A DNA stretch of 64,000 bases from Roseateles sp. SL47 (GTDB lineage: Bacteria; Pseudomonadota; Gammaproteobacteria; Burkholderiales; Burkholderiaceae_C): contig NZ_CP113068.1 in the NCBI RefSeq assembly GCF_026625885.1, positions 496,001-560,000 of the forward strand, written 5' to 3'. The position numbers were made by a program, and so were the translations under genes. Shown here piece after piece: positions 1 through 8,021 of this stretch (its first letter is position 1; each line of letters opens with the position of its first letter). Below the pieces are notes generated by a model. It ran no database searches and was not told where the DNA came from. It worked only from the letters and a program-made list of their open reading frames with translations.

Positions 1-1
1 A

Positions 2-568
2 ATCGACCCGATCTGCGCCCTGCAGGCCGCCATGGAAGGCTACCGTGTCGTGACGATGGAATGGGCCGCCGACAAGGCCGACATCTTCGTCACCACCACC
101 GGCAACAAGAGCGTCATCCGCCATGAGCACATGGCCGCCATGAAGCACAACGCCATCGTCTGCAACATCGGCCACTTCGACAACGAAATCGATGTCGCTT
201 CGCTGGAACAGTACGAGTGGGACGAGATCAAGCCGCAGGTGGATCACGTGATCTTCCCGGACGGCAAGCGCATCATCCTGCTGGCCAAGGGCCGGCTGGT
301 CAACCTGGGCTGCGGCACCGGCCACCCCAGCTATGTGATGTCGTCCAGCTTCGCCAACCAGACCATTGCCCAGATCGAGCTGTTCGCTCACCGCGACGCC
401 TACGACATCGGCAAGGTCTATGTGCTGCCCAAGCACCTGGACGAGAAGGTGGCGCGCCTGCAGCTGAAGACGCTGAATGCGCAGCTCACCGAGCTGACGG
501 ACGAGCAGGCCGCCTACATCGGCGTGCCCAAGCAAGGCCCGTTCAAGCCCGACACCTACCGCTATTGA
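2..568 (+). CDS. ahcY: Adenosylhomocysteinase, C-terminal part (cut by window edge)
   Basis: Splits S-adenosylhomocysteine into adenosine and homocysteine using bound NAD, removing the inhibitory product of SAM-dependent methylations; cytoplasmic. The frame is open from base 2, and 188 residues are visible against roughly 430-480 in the family, so more than half of the gene lies upstream. Recognisable segments are [13 protein letters not shown] at the left edge, [18 protein letters not shown], and the nearly invariant C-terminus FKPDTYRY just before the stop. It is followed by a hairpin and then tlyA and metF on the same strand. metF makes the methyl donor that recycles the homocysteine, so the cluster is a methyl-cycle group. 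Any upstream riboswitch is outside the window. Confidence 0.97.
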   Translation: MDPICALQAAMEGYRVVTMEWAADKADIFVTTTGNKSVIRHEHMAAMKHNAIVCNIGHFDNEIDVASLEQYEWDEIKPQVDHVIFPDGKRIILLAKGRLVNLGCGTGHPSYVMSSSFANQTIAQIELFAHRDAYDIGKVYVLPKHLDEKVARLQLKTLNAQLTELTDEQAAYIGVPKQGPFKPDTYRY

Positions 569-575
569 TGTCCTT

Positions 576-600
576 CACGGCCTCCTTCGCGGGGGCCGTG
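576..600 (+). terminator. Hairpin between ahcY and tlyA
   Basis: CACGGCC (576-582) pairs with GGCCGTG (594-600). Three further pairs, one of them T-G, extend the stem to 10 bp around a TTCGC loop. It lies 7 bases after the ahcY stop. There is no real T tract (CTTCCC follows), so it may attenuate or stabilise the message rather than terminate. tlyA starts only 10 bases later, which leaves no room for a conventional promoter. Confidence 0.5.
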
Positions 601-610
601 CTTCCCACCG

Positions 611-1396
611 ATGAGAGCTGACCAGTTGCTGGTGTCCACCGGCTTGGCCCCCACCCGTTCCGCCGCCCAGCGGCTGATCGACCAGGGGGCCGTCTCCTGG
701 CATTCGCCCAAGGGCTGGGTGCCATTGAAGAAGGCGGGCGAAGCCCTGCCTGACCATGCGGAGCTGCGCATCACCGACGATGCGGAGCTGCGGTATGTCT
801 CGCGCGGCGGGCTCAAGCTGGAAGGCGCCCTGAAAGCCACCGGCATCGACGTCACCGGCCTGACCGCGCTGGATGTCGGCCAGAGCACCGGCGGCTTCAC
901 CGACTGCCTGCTCAAGTCCGGCGCCACCCGTGTGGTGGGGCTGGATGTGGGGCACGACCAGCTGCATGCATCGTTGCGTCAGGACCCGCGGGTGGCCGCC
1001 CTGGAAGGCACCCATGTGCGGGCGCTGGCGGAGTCCGGGCTGCGCGAGCGGGCCCCTGCGGTCGGCTTTGATCTGGTGGTGGGCGACCTGAGCTTTATCT
1101 CGATGGTCGGCGCCCTGCCCCATCTGGACCCGTGGCTGGCGCCCGGCGGCCAGGCGCTGCTGCTGGTCAAGCCGCAGTTCGAGCTGGGGCCGCAGGCCAT
1201 CGGCAAGGGCGGGCTGGTGAAGGATGTGACGCTGTATCCGCAGCTGGAGCAGCAGGCGCGCGATGCAGCCGCCGCGCTGGGCTGGCAGGTGCAGGGCTGG
1301 ATGGACAGCCCCATCACCGGCGGCGACGGCAATCGAGAATTTTTCCTGTGGGCCCGCAAGCCGGCCCCGCAGCAGAGGGAGGAACCCACCCCATGA
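611..1396 (+). CDS. tlyA: TlyA-family rRNA (cytidine-2'-O)-methyltransferase / S4-domain FtsJ-like protein
   Basis: A 261-residue protein with an N-terminal S4 RNA-binding domain (about residues 2-60, beginning RADQLLVSTGLAPTRS) and an FtsJ-like Rossmann methyltransferase domain. The SAM-binding stretch ALDVGQSTGGFTD is at about 86-98 and the KPQFE motif at 187-191. TlyA proteins 2'-O-methylate cytidines of 16S and/or 23S rRNA, and some relatives were once annotated as haemolysins. The start at 611 is the first ATG after the hairpin and fits family N-termini. The stop overlaps the metF start (ATGA at 1393-1396), suggesting translational coupling. Methylation would produce the SAH that ahcY clears, which is inference from context. 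Confidence 0.92.
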   Translation: MRADQLLVSTGLAPTRSAAQRLIDQGAVSWHSPKGWVPLKKAGEALPDHAELRITDDAELRYVSRGGLKLEGALKATGIDVTGLTALDVGQSTGGFTDCLLKSGATRVVGLDVGHDQLHASLRQDPRVAALEGTHVRALAESGLRERAPAVGFDLVVGDLSFISMVGALPHLDPWLAPGGQALLLVKPQFELGPQAIGKGGLVKDVTLYPQLEQQARDAAAALGWQVQGWMDSPITGGDGNREFFLWARKPAPQQREEPTP

Positions 1397-2232
1397 GCAC
1401 ACCTGTCAGCATCGAATTCTTCCCGCCCAACACGCCGGTCGGCAGCGAGAAGCTCAAGACCGTGGTCCAGGAACTGCGCGCGGTGAATCCGCAGTATTTC
1501 AGCGTGACCTACGGGGCCGGCGGCTCCACCCGCGAGAAGACGCTGGCCACCGTGGCCGACATTGCGAGCCAGGGTTTTGAAGCCGCGCCGCATCTCTCCT
1601 GCGTGGGCTCCACCCGCGAAAACATCGCCGAGATCCTGGCCACCTACCGGGCCCAGAACATCCGCCGCGTGGTGGCGCTGCGCGGCGACCTGCCCAGCGG
1701 CACCGCCACGGCCGGCGAGTTCCGCTATGCGTCGGAACTGGTGGGCTTCATCCGCGAGACGCAGGGGGCCGACTGGGACATTGAAGTCGCCGCCTACCCG
1801 GAATACCACCCGCAGCAGCGTTATGCCGCGCGGGACCTGCAGTTCTTCGCCGACAAGATGAAGGCCGGTGCCAATGGCGCCATCACCCAGTTCTTCTACA
1901 ACCCGGACGCCTACTTCCATTTCGTGGACGCCGCACGGGCATTGGGTGTTGAGGCGCCGATCGTGCCCGGCATCATGCCCATCAACAACTACGCCCGCAT
2001 TGCCCAGTTCGCGCAGCGCGACGGCATCGAGATCCCTCGCTGGGTGGCGCTGAAGATGGAGGGCTACATGGACGATGCCGCTTCGGTGCGTGCCTTCGGC
2101 CTGGACGTGGTCACCCGCCTGTGTGAACGGCTCATCCAGGGCGGTGCCCCGGGGCTGCACTTCTACACCCTCAACCAGTCGGCGCTGACGCTGGAGTTGT
2201 GCTCACGCCTCAAGTTGTCAACTGCGCTTTGA
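1393..2232 (+). CDS. metF: 5,10-methylenetetrahydrofolate reductase
   Basis: FAD-dependent reduction of 5,10-methylene-THF to 5-methyl-THF, the methyl donor for methionine synthesis; cytoplasmic. The protein has 279 residues, a little short of E. coli MetF (296). It begins MSTPVSIEFFPPNTP, matching the family's EFFPP start (E8 is the conserved acid). Other family segments are YGAGGSTREKT, AAPHLSC, RGDLPSG, FFYNPDAY and PGIMPINNY. The ATG at 1393 overlaps the tlyA stop. The same frame stays open upstream, but those residues are read-through of tlyA DNA, so the overlap start is chosen. It closes an apparent ahcY-tlyA-metF transcription unit. Confidence 0.96.
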   Translation: MSTPVSIEFFPPNTPVGSEKLKTVVQELRAVNPQYFSVTYGAGGSTREKTLATVADIASQGFEAAPHLSCVGSTRENIAEILATYRAQNIRRVVALRGDLPSGTATAGEFRYASELVGFIRETQGADWDIEVAAYPEYHPQQRYAARDLQFFADKMKAGANGAITQFFYNPDAYFHFVDAARALGVEAPIVPGIMPINNYARIAQFAQRDGIEIPRWVALKMEGYMDDAASVRAFGLDVVTRLCERLIQGGAPGLHFYTLNQSALTLELCSRLKLSTAL

Positions 2233-2319
2233 CATCCGACAAGGCCGCCAAGCTGGAAGGGTTTTCGCACCCAAACCTTGTGCGGCATCAAGGTTTCTAC
2301 TGAGCGGCAGGCGTTCAAT

Positions 2320-2340
2320 CCGTGGTGTTCGATACCACGG
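2320..2340 (+). promoter_or_regulatory. Perfect inverted repeat touching the ompW ribosome-binding site
   Basis: CCGTGGT (2320-2326), a 7-base spacer, then ACCACGG (2334-2340). The right arm runs into the GGAGA Shine-Dalgarno (2339-2343) of the OmpW gene starting at 2352. In RNA it would form a 7-bp stem that partly covers the ribosome-binding site. It could instead be a protein operator. Only the repeat itself is observed. Confidence 0.5.
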
Positions 2341-2351
2341 AGAAACCCTCA

Positions 2352-2999
2352 ATGAACGTCCTTCGCTCTCGTACCGCTCGTGTGTCTTCTGGCCTGGTTG
2401 CCACCGCTGCAGCGGTCATGGGCCTGTGCGCACCTGTGATGGTCCAAGCCCAATCGGTGGAAAACCCCTGGCTGGTGCGTGTGCGCGCCCTGCACCTGGA
2501 CTCCGCCAACAAGGACTCCACCGGGCTGGACCTCAGCATCAACAACAAGACCTTCCCGGAGTTCGACGTCAGCTACTTCTTCACGCCGAACTTCGCGGCT
2601 GAGCTGGTGCTGACCTATCCGCAGAAGCAAAAGCTGTATTCAGGCGGTACCCAAATCGGTTCGCTCAAGCATCTGCCGCCCACCCTGACGGCTCAATACC
2701 ACTTCAACCCGGCGGGCCAGGTGCGTCCGTATGTGGGCGCCGGTGTGAACTACACCAACTTCTCCAGCGTGCACTTCAACAGCGATGTGCAGGCCGCGCT
2801 GGAGCCCAGCATCAAGAAGAACAGCTTCGGTCTGGCCGCTCAAGTGGGCGTGGACGTGATGCTGGACAAGCAGTGGTCGCTGAACTTCGACATCAAGAAG
2901 GTGCAGATCCGTACCAAGGTGTCGTCCGCTGGCACCGAAGTCGGCAAGTTCAAGGTGGACCCGCTGCTGATCGGCGTGGGCGTTGGCTACCGCTTCTAA
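2352..2999 (+). CDS. OmpW family outer-membrane beta-barrel protein
   Basis: A 215-residue protein with a signal peptide (about residues 1-33, ending MVQA) and a mature N-terminus containing ENPWLVRVRALHL, the hallmark of OmpW porins. The barrel strands include PTLTAQYHF and RPYVGAGVNYT, and it ends GVGYRF with the terminal aromatic residue typical of BAM substrates. OmpW proteins form narrow 8-stranded barrels proposed to pass small hydrophobic compounds. The ATG at 2352 is chosen for the GGAGA eight bases upstream and because it begins the signal peptide. The gene stands alone, with its own leader and a strong terminator about 170 bases after the stop. A second OmpW homologue lies at 18616-19314. 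Confidence 0.93.
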   Translation: MNVLRSRTARVSSGLVATAAAVMGLCAPVMVQAQSVENPWLVRVRALHLDSANKDSTGLDLSINNKTFPEFDVSYFFTPNFAAELVLTYPQKQKLYSGGTQIGSLKHLPPTLTAQYHFNPAGQVRPYVGAGVNYTNFSSVHFNSDVQAALEPSIKKNSFGLAAQVGVDVMLDKQWSLNFDIKKVQIRTKVSSAGTEVGKFKVDPLLIGVGVGYRF

Positions 3000-3335
3000 G
3001 TTGAGCCCACGAAGCACTTGATGCTCGTCACGGGTGCGGCCGCTCTGGCTGGCCGCCCCGAATGCCCCCGGGGCCGAGGTGAGAACAAGCTCACCACAGC
3101 GGCCCGGGTGGCATGAACGGTTTCATGGCCGACGCACATTGGATATGGGGCACGCGGCGGCCATGGAAAAGGCGCCTCCTTGACGGGAGGCGCCTTTTTT
3201 TCTTGGCGCTCGGCATGCGCTTGGATGACGCCTGCAATGCCGCAGGACATTCGAGTCCGCTCTGGCCCTCCGCTCGGAGAGGCCCGTTCAGGCGCTCAGG
3301 CGCTCAGGCGCTCAGGCGTTCACGCATTCACGCAT
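3000..3335. other. Intergenic stretch between ompW and pepQ
   Basis: About 336 bases with no supported gene. It holds a small inverted repeat (GGTGAG 3078-3083 / CTCACC 3090-3095), the strong terminator at 3167-3201 and, at its right end, a degenerate 8-bp tandem repeat running into the pepQ stop codon. Short open frames here show no family resemblance. Confidence 0.6.
3167..3201 (+). terminator. Rho-independent terminator between convergent ompW and pepQ
   Basis: AAAA, then GGCGCCTCC (3171-3179), a 6-base loop, GGAGGCGCC (3186-3194) and seven Ts. The 9-bp stem is perfect, and the flanking A and T runs add pairs and make it usable on both strands. It can serve ompW from the left and pepQ from the right. 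Confidence 0.94.
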
Positions 3336-3337
3336 TC
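3290..3337. repeat. Degenerate 8-bp tandem repeat at the pepQ stop
   Basis: Six consecutive octamers: AGGCGCTC three times, AGGCGTTC once, ACGCATTC twice. The last copy reaches into the pepQ stop codon (3336-3338, minus strand). Confidence 0.8.
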
Positions 3338-4682
3338 ACGCCAGTTGGTCGAACGCGTCCCGGGTCAGGTTCTCCGGCGCACCGCTGGCCGTGCAGGCCA
3401 CGTCGTCTTCGATACGCACCCCACCAAAAGCGCTCAGGTGGCGCACCAGCGACCAATCCACCGACGCCGCTGCGGGCGTGGCACGCAGTTGGTCCAGCAG
3501 CATGGGAATGAAGTAGAGACCCGGTTCGATGGTCACCACCATGCCGGGCTGCAGCACCCGCGTGAGACGCAGGTAGGGATGGCCCTCCGGCTTGGGCAGC
3601 GTGCAGCCCTCTTCATCCTTCATGAAGCCACCGATGTCATGCACCTGCAAGCCCAGCAGATGCCCAATGCCATGCGGCAGGAAGGTGCTGGTGACCCGTT
3701 GCGCCAGCATCTCCTCTTCAGTCATCTTCACGATGCCCAGTTGCCGCAGAACCTTGGCGCATTCGGCGTGGGCGGCCAGATGGATGTCGCGGTAGTCGGT
3801 ACCGGCGCGCACTTGATCCACCAGGCGCAACTGAGACGCCTCCATGGCGTCCAGCAGGGCCTGGAAAGTGGGGTCACCATGGCCCGTGGTGCGGGTGATG
3901 TCCGAGGCATAACCGCAGCTGTGCGCACCGGCATCCACCAGCAGGGACAAGGACTGCGCCGGGGCCTTCACCTCTTGATATTGATAGTGCAACACCGCGC
4001 AATGCTCGTTGAGCGCCACGATGTTGCCGTAGGGCAGCTCCCGTTCGGCCAGGCCTACGGCAGTCAGGTAGGCGCGGTGCACGTCAGCTTCAGAGCCGCC
4101 GTCGCGGAAGGCGCGCTGCGACGCCAGATGCCCCTGGGCCCCCAGCACCGATGCTTCGCGCATGCGCAGCAGTTCATACGGGGTCTTCACCGCCCGCGCA
4201 TAGTGCAGCGCATTCAGCACTGCCGGCGGGTTGTTGGGCACCAGCTCGCCCAGCGCGGCATCGGCCTCACCGACGATGGCCAGACGGCCCGGTACCTGAA
4301 GATGCGCAGCGGCATCGGCGGCCTTGCGCACGATCACCAGCTCAAAATGCTCCACCCAGAAACCGCTCGGCGCGGCCGGGGGCACATGCCAATAGTCCTC
4401 AGGCTGGCAATACACCAGCCGGGGCTTGTGACCCGGGCGGATCACCAGCCAGCTGTCCGGATGCTGCACCAGCGGCACCCACAGCTTGAAATGCGGATTG
4501 GGTTGGAAGACGTAGGGCCGGTCATCCAGGAAGGCGAACTTCTCGATGCCGGAAGCAATCACCAGCGCATCAAAGCCGCCGCGTTGCAGCGCATGTTCAG
4601 TACGCCGTTGCTGCTCGGCAAGATGGTCGGCATACAGCGCCGACAGGTCGGCCGCAGCGGAGGAAGGGGGGAGGGCAGTCAT
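3336..4682 (-). CDS. pepQ: Xaa-Pro dipeptidase (prolidase), peptidase M24B
   Basis: Hydrolyses dipeptides with C-terminal proline; cytoplasmic dinuclear metalloenzyme. At 448 residues it matches E. coli PepQ (443). The creatinase/prolidase N-domain spans about 1-165 and the pita-bread catalytic domain about 170-440. The five metal ligands are visible: D250 (LLVDAGAHSCGY), D261 (SDITRTT), H341 (PHGIGHLLGLQVHD), E386 (TIEPGLYF) and E425 (VRIEDDV). The start codon overlaps the stop of the upstream cyclo-ligase gene (ATGA around 4679-4682), so the two are probably co-translated. The terminator at 3167-3201 can end the transcript. Assignment to PepQ rather than PepP rests on length and the GHLLGLQVHD and FMKDEEG segments. 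Confidence 0.93.
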   Translation of the reverse strand: MTALPPSSAAADLSALYADHLAEQQRRTEHALQRGGFDALVIASGIEKFAFLDDRPYVFQPNPHFKLWVPLVQHPDSWLVIRPGHKPRLVYCQPEDYWHVPPAAPSGFWVEHFELVIVRKAADAAAHLQVPGRLAIVGEADAALGELVPNNPPAVLNALHYARAVKTPYELLRMREASVLGAQGHLASQRAFRDGGSEADVHRAYLTAVGLAERELPYGNIVALNEHCAVLHYQYQEVKAPAQSLSLLVDAGAHSCGYASDITRTTGHGDPTFQALLDAMEASQLRLVDQVRAGTDYRDIHLAAHAECAKVLRQLGIVKMTEEEMLAQRVTSTFLPHGIGHLLGLQVHDIGGFMKDEEGCTLPKPEGHPYLRLTRVLQPGMVVTIEPGLYFIPMLLDQLRATPAAASVDWSLVRHLSAFGGVRIEDDVACTASGAPENLTRDAFDQLA

Positions 4683-5359
4683 GCGCGGGGATTCTCCCAG
4701 ACCAGACCCATTTCGGTCAGCATGGCGTCCAGCCGTACATCGTTCGGCAGTGCGGTCAGCGTGGGTTGGAAGCCGTGGCTGTAGCCCACCCCCACCACCA
4801 GCGGCTTGGGGCTAATGCGCGCGATGGTGCGTTTCATGAAGCCGCCCCCATAACCGAGGCGGATGCCACCGGGCCCATAGCCCAGGCAGGGCAGCAACAG
4901 GAGTTGCGGGTCGAAGGCTTCGGTGTCCTTGGGTTTGGTGATGCCGGTGCCGTCTTCTTCCATCGGGCAGCCGGGGTACCAGATGTGAAAACGCAGGCGG
5001 TTTTCATCACGGTCCACCACCGGAAGGCCAATGCGACGCTGGCCATCGACTTCGCTCCAGCGGTAGAGCGCCGGCATGGGGTCGAATTCCCCCTTGATCG
5101 GCCAATAGGCGGCAATGCGCGATTCTTTGCGGGCCACCAGCCACACGCGCAGCACGCGCTGCAGTTGTTCGGCCAGGGTGAGACGGCCCGGCAGGTCCAG
5201 GCGCTCCTGGATGAGCCGGTCGCGCAGCGCCCGCCGTTCCACCAGCGCTGCGGAGGCGGCCGAGGCGCCCTCGCTGGCGCTGCCGTCCTGGCGCGTACCT
5301 GGCGCGCCATGTGCCGACGCCTTGGAGGTGTCATCCGGCGTGTTGTCCTGAGAATCCAT
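4679..5359 (-). CDS. 5-formyltetrahydrofolate cyclo-ligase family protein (divergent paralogue)
   Basis: Family enzymes convert 5-formyl-THF to 5,10-methenyl-THF with ATP. The 226 residues begin with a polar, probably disordered tail (about 1-38). The fold then shows RIAAYWPIKGEFDP, LLLLPCLGY and RLGYGGGFMKR (167-177). The usual RLGYGGGYYDR has become GGGFMKR: the conserved tyrosine and aspartate are replaced, so the activity may be altered. The start at 5359 is the methionine that leaves a short gap to the divergent TfoX gene; longer starts would overlap it. The stop overlaps the pepQ start. A second, canonical copy lies at 7414-8010. Confidence 0.8.
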   Translation of the reverse strand: MDSQDNTPDDTSKASAHGAPGTRQDGSASEGASAASAALVERRALRDRLIQERLDLPGRLTLAEQLQRVLRVWLVARKESRIAAYWPIKGEFDPMPALYRWSEVDGQRRIGLPVVDRDENRLRFHIWYPGCPMEEDGTGITKPKDTEAFDPQLLLLPCLGYGPGGIRLGYGGGFMKRTIARISPKPLVVGVGYSHGFQPTLTALPNDVRLDAMLTEMGLVWENPRA

Positions 5360-5441
5360 CCCGCTCCCGCTTTCTCGGGCCCCGTGGCCCTGGCCGCGTC
5401 GATTGTGGCCGCCCGGCGTGGGGCGCGCTAGAGTCGCCGTC

Positions 5442-5903
5442 ATGGGAACGACTCCTCTGGACAACGGCTTTGTCGCGCACTGCATGGAACTGCTGGACAT
5501 GCTGGGGCCGATGCGGGCCAAACGGATGTTTGGCGGGTATGGGCTGTATGCGGAGGACCTGTTTGTGGCCATCATCACGTCCGACCAGCTCTATCTGAAA
5601 ACCGATGCGCAGACCCGCCCGCGTTTTGAAGCCGCCGGGTGCGCGCCGTTCCGGTATGAAAGACGCGCCAAGGATGGCAAGGTCACCGTGGCGGCGCTGG
5701 GATATTTCCAGCCGCCGGAGGAGGCGCTGGAATCAGCAGCGCTGATGGCGCCGTGGGCACGGTTGGCCATGGAGGCCGCATTGCGGGCTGCCAATGACCA
5801 GCAAACGCTGAAGGCGAGCGCACCCGCTCGCTCGCGCGCTACGGGCACTGTCAAGCCGTTGTCAGGCGCGGCAGCAAAGTCGCGAGCACGGAAGGCCGGC
5901 TGA
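5442..5903 (+). CDS. TfoX N-terminal domain protein
   Basis: A 153-residue protein whose first 100 residues match the TfoX/Sxy N-terminal domain: ELLDMLGPMRAKRMFGGYG, then YAEDLFVAII and LYLKTD, ending in the YFQPPEEALE helix. In E. coli and Haemophilus, Sxy/TfoX acts with CRP to switch on competence genes. Stand-alone N-domain proteins like this one are common in Proteobacteria and their role is unclear. The C-terminus is a basic Ala/Arg/Ser-rich tail. It is divergent from the cyclo-ligase gene, and its last 53 bases overlap the convergent DUF2917 gene. The presence of dprA elsewhere in the window makes a competence link possible but unproven. Confidence 0.85.
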   Translation: MGTTPLDNGFVAHCMELLDMLGPMRAKRMFGGYGLYAEDLFVAIITSDQLYLKTDAQTRPRFEAAGCAPFRYERRAKDGKVTVAALGYFQPPEEALESAALMAPWARLAMEAALRAANDQQTLKASAPARSRATGTVKPLSGAAAKSRARKAG

Positions 5904-6210
5904 CCGCCCGACGCAGAAGGCGATTCGGGCACGCCTGCGGCGGCACCAGCAGCTGAAACCGCGCGGTGGGCCAGGCTTCAATCACCAGTTCTGCCCCGCT
6001 GGGCAGGTTCAGCGCATCCCCGGCCTCCAGCCAGTAGTCGTCCGACGGAAGCGACAGTTGGCCCCGCTGGGTCACCCAGATCCGCCCTTCCAGCACCCGC
6101 AGTTCGCGCTGACCGGGTCCGATGGGCAGACGCATGGCCTCGCCCTCCTGCAACTGCCAGGCGGCGTCCCGATGGGTGGGCTGGATTGATGACAAATTGG
6201 TGACCGACAT
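5851..6210 (-). CDS. DUF2917 domain protein
   Basis: A 119-residue cytoplasmic protein resembling DUF2917: an early WQLQEGEAMRL strand, then RELRVLEGRIWVTQRG, DYWLEAGDALNLPSG and a C-terminal basic tail. The pattern suggests a small cupin-like beta barrel. Function is unknown. The start at 6210 is supported by GGGGAGAG about 6 bases upstream on this strand. It is divergent from the LysR gene at 6338 with 127 bases between, so the LysR protein may control it; this is inference. An 11-bp palindrome (TGTCC-C-GGACA, 6284-6294) sits in that gap. Confidence 0.75.
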   Translation of the reverse strand: MSVTNLSSIQPTHRDAAWQLQEGEAMRLPIGPGQRELRVLEGRIWVTQRGQLSLPSDDYWLEAGDALNLPSGAELVIEAWPTARFQLLVPPQACPNRLLRRAVSRPSVLATLLPRLTTA

Positions 6211-6283
6211 GATGCTCTCCCCATTGCCTCGGCCACCCGACCGGGCAGCCCTGTTCCTCGAAGGCATGGGCGAATCCTAGGGT

Positions 6284-6294
6284 TGTCCCGGACA
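6284..6294. promoter_or_regulatory. Candidate operator in the DUF2917-LysR divergent gap
   Basis: TGTCC-C-GGACA, a perfect 11-bp palindrome about 44 bases before the LysR start codon. LysR regulators usually bind dyads in the gap to their divergent target, but this one is not a clear T-N11-A motif. Confidence 0.3.
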
Positions 6295-6337
6295 CCGGTC
6301 CAATGAGACTTGCGGCGCACATTGATACCATTTACGC

Positions 6338-7333
6338 ATGAATACCCCCCGACAGCGCCCATTGGGTATCGGCCCGCTTCGCGCGTTTGAAGCGGTCGCC
6401 CGCCGGCTGAGCTTCAGCGCGGCAGCGGAGGAGCTGTTCCTGACCCAATCCGCTGTCAGCCGTCAGATCCGCGCGCTGGAGGATGAACTGGGCATCAGCC
6501 TGTTCCATCGCGGCACCCGCCATGTGGCGCTGACCGCCGACGGTCAGTTGCTGCAAAGCACGGTGGCGCCATTGTTGGACCGCCTGGACGGCACGGTGCG
6601 CCAAATGCGCCAGGCGCGTGGCCGGCGGGTGGTGAATGTGACCACCTTTGCGTCCTTTGCGTCGCTGTGGCTGATTCCGAGGCTGGAGGCTTTCCAGCGC
6701 GACCATCCGGACATGGACATCCGCGTCTCCGCCCATGACCAGTTGGTGGATCTGGAAGACAGCGAAATCGACCTGGCCTTGCGCTACTGCCCGCCGCGCG
6801 GAGTCCCCCCCACGGCGCAGCGCATGTTCGGAGAGATGCTGACGCCGGTCGTCAGCCCGTGGATGGCGGGCCAGGCCGCTGCCGGACAAGTGCCGCCACT
6901 GAACACAGCAGCGGATTTGCGCCTGCACACCCTGGCGGAAGAAGACGACCAGCGGCCCAGTGGCCTGTTCCTGAGCTGGCGGCGGTGGCTGGCAGAACGC
7001 GGGCACCCGGATCTGCAGCCCCGGCGCTGGATGTACCTGAATTTCACCTACCAGCAGGTGCAGGCGGCGGTCTCTGGGCAGGCGGTAGCGCTGGCCCGGC
7101 TGCCGCTGGTGGCAGAGGCCCTGCAGCGGGGCGAGCTGGCGGAGCCCTTCGGCGCTGCCGGACGCATGGGCGCCCCAACGGTCTATTGGCTGATGCTGTC
7201 CCGCCAGGGCCGTGCCCGGCCGGAAGTGGTGGAATTTGCCCAGTGGATCCTGGCGCAGGCCGCAGGGACGCGGCGGGCGATTGGCGAGGCGGACCCTCCA
7301 ACGGCGCAAGCCGTGCTGCAGCCCTTGGCATGA
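6338..7333 (+). CDS. LysR-family transcriptional regulator (GcvA-like)
   Basis: A 331-residue cytoplasmic DNA-binding regulator. The winged helix-turn-helix covers about residues 9-67: GPLRAFEAVARRLSFSAAAE, LTQSAVSRQIRALEDELG, FHRGTRHVALT. A type-2 periplasmic-binding-like effector domain follows, with VNVTTFASFASLWLIPRL opening the first lobe. The phrasing LTQSAVSRQI and the SLWLIPRL segment resemble the GcvA subgroup, but the effector cannot be named. The start fits the usual 8-10 residues before the HTH. It is transcribed away from the DUF2917 gene, the likeliest direct target. It ends 80 bases before the convergent cyclo-ligase gene. Confidence 0.92.
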   Translation: MNTPRQRPLGIGPLRAFEAVARRLSFSAAAEELFLTQSAVSRQIRALEDELGISLFHRGTRHVALTADGQLLQSTVAPLLDRLDGTVRQMRQARGRRVVNVTTFASFASLWLIPRLEAFQRDHPDMDIRVSAHDQLVDLEDSEIDLALRYCPPRGVPPTAQRMFGEMLTPVVSPWMAGQAAAGQVPPLNTAADLRLHTLAEEDDQRPSGLFLSWRRWLAERGHPDLQPRRWMYLNFTYQQVQAAVSGQAVALARLPLVAEALQRGELAEPFGAAGRMGAPTVYWLMLSRQGRARPEVVEFAQWILAQAAGTRRAIGEADPPTAQAVLQPLA

Positions 7334-7413
7334 GCGCCCTCACCGCCCCGCCGAGGTCGACACCAACGTCGTCTCGGTCCCGGTGGTGGATCCACTCTCC
7401 GTCGAGGTCACCC

Positions 7414-8010
7414 TCAAGGCGCAATCACTTCCTTCTCGGTCAGCACAATCGTCATCGGCTGATCGTGCGGCTGCACTTCAAACGGCAGCTCCGTGCAGGC
7501 CCATGCCAGGCCAATGGTGGTCACGCCAGGATGCGCCTCAAGCCATCGGTCGAAATAACCGCCGCCATAGCCAAGCCGATACCCCTCACGGGTAAAACCG
7601 AGGCAGGGCACCAGCAGCACCTCCGGCACCAGCACCGGCCCGGTGGCGGTGGGAATGCCGCATTCGTCCTTGACGGTGGGGGTCTGTCCATCCCACCGAT
7701 GAAAACGCATGTGCGCTGCCCCCCCGCTGTCCCCCCCTTTTCGGGCGAACGGGAGCGCCAGTTGCAGGGATGCGTCGAGTTTGTGGGCACGAGCCCAGTC
7801 CGCTGCGTTAAATTCTCCTTCCAGGGGCCAGTACAGCCCGAGGCTCAGAGGTTCGAGCTGGCGCAGCAGGTCAAGCAGCTGCTCACCCAGCCGGTCCTCC
7901 GCAAGGCGGGCTTCGGGGCTGGCCCACCAATCCCGGCGGCGCGCCCGCAAGGCGCGGCGCAGCTCGTTTCTCTCATGGGGCCAGGTGTTGTCCGTGGGGG
8001 AGGCATTCAT
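7414..8010 (-). CDS. 5-formyltetrahydrofolate cyclo-ligase (canonical copy)
   Basis: ATP-dependent conversion of 5-formyl-THF to 5,10-methenyl-THF, salvaging folate and preventing inhibition by 5-formyl-THF; cytoplasmic. The 198 residues match the usual length. Visible features are ERNELRRALRARRRDW at the N-terminus (nucleotide-binding arginines), LGLYWPLEGEF, VLLVPCLGF, and the intact signature RLGYGGGYFDR at 145-155. Only 11 bases separate its start codon from that of the divergent slt gene, so the two promoters must overlap each other's coding DNA or lie elsewhere. Compare the divergent paralogue at 4679-5359. Confidence 0.93.
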   Translation of the reverse strand: MNASPTDNTWPHERNELRRALRARRRDWWASPEARLAEDRLGEQLLDLLRQLEPLSLGLYWPLEGEFNAADWARAHKLDASLQLALPFARKGGDSGGAAHMRFHRWDGQTPTVKDECGIPTATGPVLVPEVLLVPCLGFTREGYRLGYGGGYFDRWLEAHPGVTTIGLAWACTELPFEVQPHDQPMTIVLTEKEVIAP

Positions 8011-8021
8011 CGCAGTACGGC

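Noticed and set aside
1132..1392. N-terminal extension of MetF
   Set aside because: The frame is open but reads tlyA coding DNA; the conserved EFFPP start and ATGA overlap place the start at 1393.
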